A stretch of DNA of 27,768 nt from Phoronis australis (lineage: Eukaryota; Phoronida; Phoronidae): contig NMRA01000604.1 in assembly GCA_002633005.1 (NCBI GenBank), positions 72,970 to 100,737 on the forward strand, given 5' to 3'. Positions 1-27,768 of this stretch are shown piece after piece (the first letter of the stretch is position 1; every line of letters begins with the position of its first letter). A program made the translations under genes and the position numbers. The notes beneath the pieces are model-generated. The model did no database searches and was not told the DNA's origin. It was given only the letters and a program-made list of their open reading frames with translations.

Positions 1-520
1 CTAGGAGGCGCCACAGTTGTCGAAATCGTCGGAAAATCATCGTCAACCGTCCTCTACATAGTTAGCATATACATGCCAATTTTCACAATCATCCTTTGAG
101 CGGTTTGGTTGATAGAGGGGTTGACGCACAAAAACAGACTCGAAAACACTAAAAATGGCCACTAGGTGGCGCAAACTATGTCGAATCCATCTGAAAACAG
201 CAGGATAGCTTCATCTCACTACTAGGTGCCTACATACCAAATTTCATGAAAATCCGTTCAGGACTTTTGAAGATACAAAGGTAAGCGTAAAAAACTAAAA
301 TTGCCACTAGGGGGCACACCGGTAGTCGGATCCGTCTGAAAGTTCGCACATGCCGTCCCATTCATGAATGGAACATATGTGCCAAATTTCATGAACGTAT
401 GTCAAAGGGTTTTGGAGATAGAGCAGCGGACGCCGGACGGACGCCGCCTGGACGGACGGACGGACAGAGATGACCGCATAATGCGTCCACATATAAATAT
501 GTGGGCACATAAAAACAAAG
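1..520 (+). repeat. Divergent ~150-bp tandem repeat, three monomers
   Basis: Each monomer starts with (c)actaggnggc (near 1, 159 and 303) and carries a later 'ccaaatttcatgaa'-like block and a 'tttngagata' block. The last monomer ends in ggacggacggacgg (about 452-466) and a small palindrome, ccacatataaatatgtgg (487-504). This architecture recurs in the window at 4852-5035, so it is an interspersed repeat family whose core is tandemly repeated. Class not recognised. Confidence 0.65.
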
Positions 521-1906
521 TTAACATTTGAGACCATTTATTCAAATGAATATAATCTGCTGAAACAAATGAATTCATGATATTAATTTGACTGTTATTT
601 ATAAAACTTAACAATTCCATTTTTAGTTTTGTTGAAACATTCTCACCAACTCTCAACACACAAAACCAATACATGAGTGAAACTTGGTTCAAAATGTGCT
701 ACAGAATGACCGTCACCTTGAAAACACACATTGCGTGAACATTTAAAGAAGCAGATAAATCAATATTTTAAAAAATTCTAGAACTGCAGGTATGCTGCTT
801 TCAAGAAATTTCTTAACAAATTGAACTTCAACCAAAAGGAGTACAAGGTTAGTATATAGTGCAATAGTTCACTATATAATAATGTATGAACAAAATTGAT
901 CGACAAATAAAATTTGAAATAACTTAAAATCGCAGTTACAACAATCAACAAGAAATCAACTAAAAGAACTATCTTAATAGTACAAACACTTCAGTATTGC
1001 AGGATAGATTCATGCATGTGACACAGTGTACACTAGTGACCCAACCACTCCTATCCCCCATGTGGCAGTGAGACACGACTAGGCTAGGGGTAAAGCTGAG
1101 AAAATATATTCACAGCTGTTTTCTGGGGTATCGTTCAATAGGTCATAAATTAATAGTTGTGAAGCTTCGGCCACAAAACAATATTTGGTTTTGGTCTGTA
1201 ACCAGACTTGTTTTGAGACTTGCTGTCACTGCTTTAGACACGCTTGCTTGCATCCATTTCAGCCAAGGCCAGATGTTTCTCTGTTTTTTCGTGGCACATA
1301 AGCAAAGTTAAGTAAGGATAGAAATGCCATGGTTTGTTGAGTGATGAGTAAAGAAAAAAAAATTACGCATCATTTTTACTTATCCCGGATAGATTTTATT
1401 TTTTGAAAAAGCAAATAAAAATACCGCACCACTGACAAGATTTTCAACAAAAAAAGATCAGAAACAACCACCGCCCAATCATGCTGTGCTAATTTGATCT
1501 CACAAATCAACTATCACTGGCCAGAGACAATAGGGGGCAGCACTGGTTCTGTAATGATTATGGCAGACTGTTTTATAGTCACAATACCAGGTCAAAATTA
1601 TGAATGCAATCTTGGCATAACAGGCCCAGATGCAGAGACCATTACATAGCGTACACAATCTCTACTCAGCCATGTCTAATGCAGCTGTGAAGTAACATGA
1701 CGTGCCCCTACACCTGTCCATACCGGACCCTCTTTGGCCACGATCCTGGATCTAAGCCAACATTTTATCTTGTACATTGGTCTTGTCAAACAGGTGGACA
1801 ACATTGAACATTGCGTAACACAGCAAAGGTTAAATAAAGACTAGGATCATGCTTAGTGGTAATAACTATAATGAATACAGTTCTAAAAAATAAATGCGTA
1901 GCAAAT

Positions 1907-2095
1907 CAGGGTCTGTTTCATGAAAAATTACTTATTTTTAATAAAACTTAAGTCAAAAATTTGGTCTTGCACTCCACACAATTATTTCTGAATAACAGAG
2001 AAATCTCAATTGACCTCTTTGAGAATTACGCATAACTGCTATTTACTGGAATAATTTCTATAAATCATTTCCTCCCTTCATGAAACAGATCCCTG
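1907..2095. mobile_element. MITE, CTGTTTCATGAAA family, copy 1
   Basis: Inverted ends CAGGGTCTGTTTCATGAA (from 1907) and its reverse complement ending ttcatgaaacagatccctg at 2095. It shares internal sequence with the copy at 21562-21806: an 'aataatttc(t/a)ataaatcattt' block and a 'tctttgagaat' block. No open frame; non-autonomous. Target-site duplication not clear. Confidence 0.65.
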
Positions 2096-3013
2096 CCCAG
2101 GTAAGCCGAATGCCAGCTTGTGATGTATAAAGTCACCAAGCATCACTTCTGTCCACCTGAACAAGACCTCCCGACACCCATTTTGCTCCATGCTATATAA
2201 ATTATCATTCAAAATGACAACATTAACACAGTCCTGAATTACGTGGAATGCAAAGACTGAAAAGCGAGATATACAACAACTATGAACAACTTAGCAAAGT
2301 TTCACAAAATAATCGCATAACAACGAGACAAATTTACTACTGTTATCACTAGACTAAACAGCATGACACCAGCTGATCTTAACTACAGACCAAACTGTGA
2401 GGCAAGTAGAGACAAAAAACTAATGAAATGCAAGCCCCCATGTGTTTGAGACCCATGAGAAGACTTTGAGACTCGTTAAATAGGACACTACACCAAATAA
2501 AGTTAGACGTCTATCAAAGGCACAGACAAAACAAAGCTATGCAAGTACAGCTGACACTAGGCCTACAGATCTAAGATATAAAAGAATCGAGAAAAAATAT
2601 AGGAAATGCAAGAGATTTCACATCTAAGGATTAACTGCCTCTTGATCAGACCTCCATTGTACTTTTGAATTGTCCTAATTTAGGAATTGCACTTTTTATG
2701 AATATGTACACACCATTCACCATTAAGATATTAATTCACATGATAATGGTTTAACATCACAACCTTAAGTAAAATTCCCACCGTATATAAAGTGGAATCA
2801 AAAAGTTAAATCATCGCTGTGTTTTCGTCTAGTTTTCTAGCATTTCATGCTATCAGCACCACTACTGACTGCTCAACTAGCAGTACTACCACTACACTCC
2901 TCCCCACCATATTTCATTATTTACTTCGCTACAGCCACTAGTTTGCAAAATTTCAACAAAACTCCAGCTGCAAGTCTGGGGCCCATTTTGTCAAGTCACC
3001 AATCCGGTCTTTG

Positions 3014-3183
3014 CTGAGGGCTGTTCCAGCAAAATATGTATGGGAGGGGGGGAAGGCACTTTTATTTTGTACCCACCGCCCATATTTTTCATTGAGTTTT
3101 TTTCTGAAGACCACCACCCATGAATTTTTGTTTCTACTGCCGTCCCCCCCCTCCCACACGGATTTTACTGGAACAGCCCTGAG
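3014..3183. mobile_element. Short MITE with G-rich inverted ends
   Basis: About 38-bp inverted ends: CTGAGGGCTGTTCCAG at the left, continuing to a ggggggg run, and its complement ending ctggaacagccctgag at the right. Both strands therefore translate to a similar LRAVP...VWEGG peptide, which is an artefact of the inversion. A 4-base CTGA at both edges may be the target-site duplication. Lies just downstream of the RUNDC1 stop, possibly inside the 3' UTR. Confidence 0.7.
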
Positions 3184-3710
3184 GCAGTCCTTCATTTTAA
3201 TTGCCAAGACCGTCATTATTCTAAATATGAATAATTATCAACTTAGTGACAGTTACAACGCTTATACAAATAAAACGTAGCATTGTATGCAAAGTCACAA
3301 GCCTACCGCAATCTAAGCTATGACCGGCCGAACGACCAGTGATAAAATGGGTCTCCTGAAGTTACAAGACATTATACAACCCTCACCTTATGATCAGCAT
3401 GTTTCAAATACATACAACAGCACGGTTAACCGGGCAAAATTTCTTAAGTGGACAAGTAGAATTTCATTTTGCAAAATTTCTCCACAAAAAATAACTTTTG
3501 AAGAGAATTTCACTTTTTGTTTGGCATGGCCTGTGCTGTACAGTTGTCACCTGGCAACACTCCGTAAAATTTTCAGCAGTTCACACCACTGTGGTAAGCC
3601 TTTGACAATTCTCACATTTTCTTTAGTTTCAAACTGAAGATATTTTACCATAAGTGTGACTCGCATGAACAATGACATTGGCTACATACAGCATGAGGTT
3701 GCGGGTATCC

Positions 3711-24663
<20,953 letters not shown>

Positions 24664-25588
24664 TTTGACCTGGAAAAATACATCAATCAGCTGTCAGAGT
24701 TAAGAAAATCGGCAAGTCATCAGCAATCTGGTCAAAATACCGGACTGCATTTGTAGAATTCAGGTCGCACTCATACTTTCCAGCTCACAAAGTATTGCAG
24801 ACTAAAAGGGGGAGGCAATAGGTAGTGTGTTTTCACCTCCATTTCAATGCCAGCTTTAAGTTAACTGGTTCCGTCACTCTATTTTTTAAGTTAATGGGAT
24901 TTGCATAAACCCCTCTATTGTCAGTTTGCATAAGTTGGAATTCCCAAGTCACACATGCGCGACAAATGCAAACTGGCCAAAATCTCAGCTTGCATTTCCA
25001 AATTTCAGTTCTCAAATGTGACCTGGAGCTAATTGTGAATCTCTATCACTGGATCACAGCAATTCTCAACTTTTACAGTAACAGGTGTGTTTTAGTACAC
25101 ACTACACACGACATTTCAACATAACATTGAGATCATGTGACTATATTGAACAGCTGTAGTTCACCTGTTGCATTCACAAAATTTCGATGTATGGCATGTA
25201 AAACATTAAATGGAATGGAATAATACGGGGTGATTCTGCCGAAACAGGACCCAAACCCTTGCTATTTGAACTAGGGACCTGAAGCTTTGTATAAATCTGA
25301 ACAAATGCTGTTGCATGTACTGTGCTTTGACATTGTGTTATTTTCGCCCGACAGAAGTATTTTATTGAACAGCGCGAGTATTTCAGTTCAGAAAGGCGCA
25401 TGGAGTTGTGCTTAGATGCTGATGGGGGACATTTACAGCACTTTAAGACATAGGCTCACTTAGACTATCTTGTCAGCTAAACTGTATTGTTCTAAATATA
25501 ACGAGCGTTGGGGAAAACCGTTGGCACTCTGCCAAAAACGCTACCATTAAAAATGCTCAGTATCAACATGAGCTCAGTGCATGGATTT

Positions 25589-25758
25589 GACGGTCTGCGC
25601 AATTTGACGGTCCGCGCAATTTGACGGTCCGCGCAATTTGACGGTCCGCGCAATTTGACGGTCCGCGCAATTTGACGGTCCGCGCAATTTGACGGTCCGC
25701 GCAATTTGACGGTCCGCGCAATTTGACGGTCCGCGCAATTTGACGGTCCGCACAATTT
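25589..25758. repeat. 17-bp minisatellite, ten units
   Basis: Unit gacggtccgcgcaattt repeated ten times without indels. The eight inner units are identical; the first has one C-to-T change and the last one G-to-A change. Each unit contains three CpGs in an AT-rich setting. Because 17 is not a multiple of 3 and the unit has no stop, three minus-strand frames stay open and give the same 17-residue peptide repeat. Confidence 0.92.
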
Positions 25759-27323
25759 GAAATTCCTGCATCAACTGGAAAAAATATTAGTGAAAGTTTG
25801 ATGCCTGTTTCGGGAGAATCATCGTTTAGAATGCCGTCCCTACAGCAGCCCATCCAGTTACAGCCACTGCATCTGTAGGATCACAAGAATATTCAGCAAG
25901 TGCTTGGATAAATGTTTTATCCAAATGATAAGCATTGATAGCTAAGGGCAAGTTTGGTTATTGCAATTGATTTATGAATTAGAGTACATTAGCTTGCCGA
26001 GAGAAGTCCAAAAACTTAGGCACACTGACACTGGACACCAGAAATCAGAAGAAATAGCGTGTTTTAACTCCTACTGGAGAATTTCCAAAATGGCACCCGC
26101 TAACAAAACGCCCCTTTTGGATTCAGGATCATTTCGCACTTCTGACATCGATATAAAAATGTTATTTTACACACCTGAAGTTTTTCAGCAAATTATGCCT
26201 CGCACCAGTTAAATTGTCAAAGTCACGTCGCTATAAGTTAAGTACCATTTGTGCATAAAGTGGTCAACATCATAGGAAGCTACTGATGTCTTTAAATCCT
26301 TACAACTTGAATACTTTGGAAATCATCATTTCTTTCCAACACATCCCTTCGTTTGTCGACGAAATTGTGAACTGAGTATTTTTGCTGTATTTACGTCTCA
26401 TCTAAATACTCAAACCTGTGGAATTAGCCAATTTTGATCGCTGACACACAACACTGGCTTTCCAGCATTAGACCGCCAAGTTCGCCATTCATGTACCTGG
26501 CACAACCTACTAGTAGGATGCTAAAGGTCAACATGAACAATATCGGTGATGAATGAATGAATACATCAGAAAAAAATCTTAAAAGAAATTCCTGAAGTGT
26601 GGAATTAAAAGGATACTGATGGCCTCCGCACTTCTCCAAATGTGTCCTAACTCAGAACACCCTGGGCTGTGAGAAATTTCAGGGTCTAACAGAACTCAGT
26701 ACACTGTTGTACCAGCTAAATTTTGAGGACAGTCTTCATACAGGCAAAGCCTGGCAAAGCTGCTGGCTGGCTAGGCAACACGTAGCCCCTCGGTTGGCCA
26801 GTTAGGGGTTAAATACTTCCCATACTAATTTCGTCCTGTGTATTTTAAATGGGCGGTAGGTGAAATCCGCTCACCAATTAAAGAGTTTTCACCTCGTCAA
26901 AAATACATTCTACACTTAAGACAATCACTTAAAAAGGCGCTTGCGTTCTTCAGTGATCCTTTCTGCTTCTACACATATCTTCGATGAAGCATATCTATGA
27001 GAATTACTATGTAAAGGTGGCTTTGGCGAAGAATTCTAACTCCACTTTTTTGGTTTTTGGTCACCGTTAACTTGTTCACCGTGAGCGCGATAACCACAAA
27101 ATATTTCACCTGAGTCATGCGAATTAGACAGAGACTAGCACGAGACTGAGCGAAGCGCGTGATGTGGTGCGCGACACTTGCAAAACAGCATGGGAAGATA
27201 TCAGGTGAAATTTGTTAGATTTGTGTCCCTTGGACTTTTTGTTTGTCAACAGGCGTGATTTCACTTAACATCCTCAAAATGGCACACAGTGAGAGAGACT
27301 CGAACGAACCGCGATCGGATTTT

Positions 27324-27426
27324 CATGCATATGCTCAAGTTATAACTTAACAACATAAGTTATGTTGACTAAATTGTATCCAGTCATGGTATATGTGTTA
27401 ATTATAACTCTATGAGCATATGCATG
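27324..27426. repeat. Foldback with ~29-bp arms
   Basis: catgcatatgctcaagttat... (27324-27352) is inverted at 27396-27426 (tgttaattataactctatgagcatatgcatg) with a few mismatches; the 43-base loop contains a smaller palindrome, acataagttatgt. Probably a small MITE or cruciform-forming sequence. Confidence 0.6.
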
Positions 27427-27755
27427 TTTTATTCGATTTTATTTGCTCTATTTTGAAATGAGTAACTATTTATGGGGATATACTATCGCCCCTGTATCAG
27501 TGTACGGCTGCGGCATTCACATTCAGCCTCAGGGCGATGCAATTGCCTACTGGAGTACTGCCTCACTCAAGTCATAGTAAACTCATACTGGCTGGTTGGC
27601 TGGCTAGGCAGTGGTCAGATCCGGGCTTGAGTGAACGCCGTAATAACTTAAGAAAATGGCTTTGTACCTAACCTTCGGATAGACAATACCTGAAGTTATC
27701 CCAGATACTCATTCGATAGAATACCACAACCCTACTCACCGCTTATGTTTGAGAA

Positions 27756-27768
27756 CCCCCCCCCCCCC
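27756..27768 (+). other. C13 homopolymer at the window end
   Basis: Thirteen cytosines at the edge; likely the reason an assembly contig stopped here. Confidence 0.5.

Larger units (their letters stand above)
1..3710. other. RUNDC1 3' UTR and/or downstream DNA
   Basis: No convincing coding exon on either strand. Contents: a divergent tandem repeat (1-520), one MITE of the CTGTTTCATGAAA family (1907-2095) and a G-rich MITE (3014-3183). Minus-strand AATAAA motifs (plus-strand tttatt) occur near 3061, 1395 and 535, and an ATTAAA near 3195. The nearest would give a 3' UTR of roughly 0.5-0.65 kb, but I cannot choose between them from sequence. Confidence 0.5.
24670..27768. other. Upstream of the RUNDC1 start codon
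   Basis: No convincing coding exon. Holds the 17-bp minisatellite (25589-25758), a foldback (27324-27426) and a terminal C13 run. A minus-strand GTGAGTAGGG (27739-27730) would make a good splice donor for a 5' UTR exon at the window edge. Short plus-strand frames starting in aaaATGG context (26091 and 27281) have no supporting evidence. Confidence 0.45.

Noticed and set aside
2953-3280. Frames on both strands sharing LRAVP...WEGG
   Set aside because: Mirror translation of the inverted ends of the MITE at 3014-3183.
25492-25853. Three overlapping minus-strand frames with a repeating NCADRQIARTVKLRGPS peptide
   Set aside because: They are the three frames of the 17-bp minisatellite, open only because the unit lacks stop codons.

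Overview
The window is animal (eukaryotic) genomic DNA. It is AT-rich, with small exons in long introns, consensus GT/AG splice sites, many short inverted-repeat elements, several minisatellites and a non-LTR retrotransposon scrap. Bilaterian-type gene structure, a gene strongly resembling vertebrate RUNDC1, and abundant 'ccactaggnggc' / 'ggacggacggac' repeats suggest a marine invertebrate (deuterostome or lophotrochozoan). The species cannot be fixed from sequence alone. Two single-base 'n' characters (7119 and 9027) mark draft-assembly joins.

One gene dominates. A RUN domain-containing protein 1 (RUNDC1) orthologue lies on the minus strand, with its start codon at 24663 and its stop at 3711-3713. 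I could join 13 coding exons whose phases all agree. They sum to 1719 nt (572 codons plus stop) when one copy of the duplicated RUN exon is used, close to the roughly 610 residues of the human protein. The N-terminal and middle exons encode coiled coil, and the last five or six encode the RUN domain and the conserved C-terminus ending in NIKDAF.

Layout. 1-3710: 3' UTR and/or downstream DNA, with a divergent ~150-bp tandem repeat and two MITEs. 3711-8514: RUN-domain exons, including an exon present twice (6361-6576 and 7236-7451) around an assembly gap, and a 54-bp minisatellite. 8515-9773: intron with a CpG-rich, two-strand-open segment that I cannot identify. 9774-13826: middle exons, interrupted by a 1.37-kb inverted-repeat transposon. 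13827-24541: long introns with a non-LTR fragment, several MITEs and 33-, 39- and 40-bp tandem repeats around three coiled-coil exons. 24542-24669: first coding exon. 24670-27768: upstream DNA with a homogeneous 17-bp minisatellite, a foldback and a possible 5' UTR splice donor close to the window end.

No prokaryotic-type operon, CRISPR array, rRNA or intact tRNA was seen. The points most worth checking are the duplicated RUN exon (probably two haplotypes joined), the unidentified segment at 9110-9550, the tandem arrays, and the family of inverted-repeat elements.
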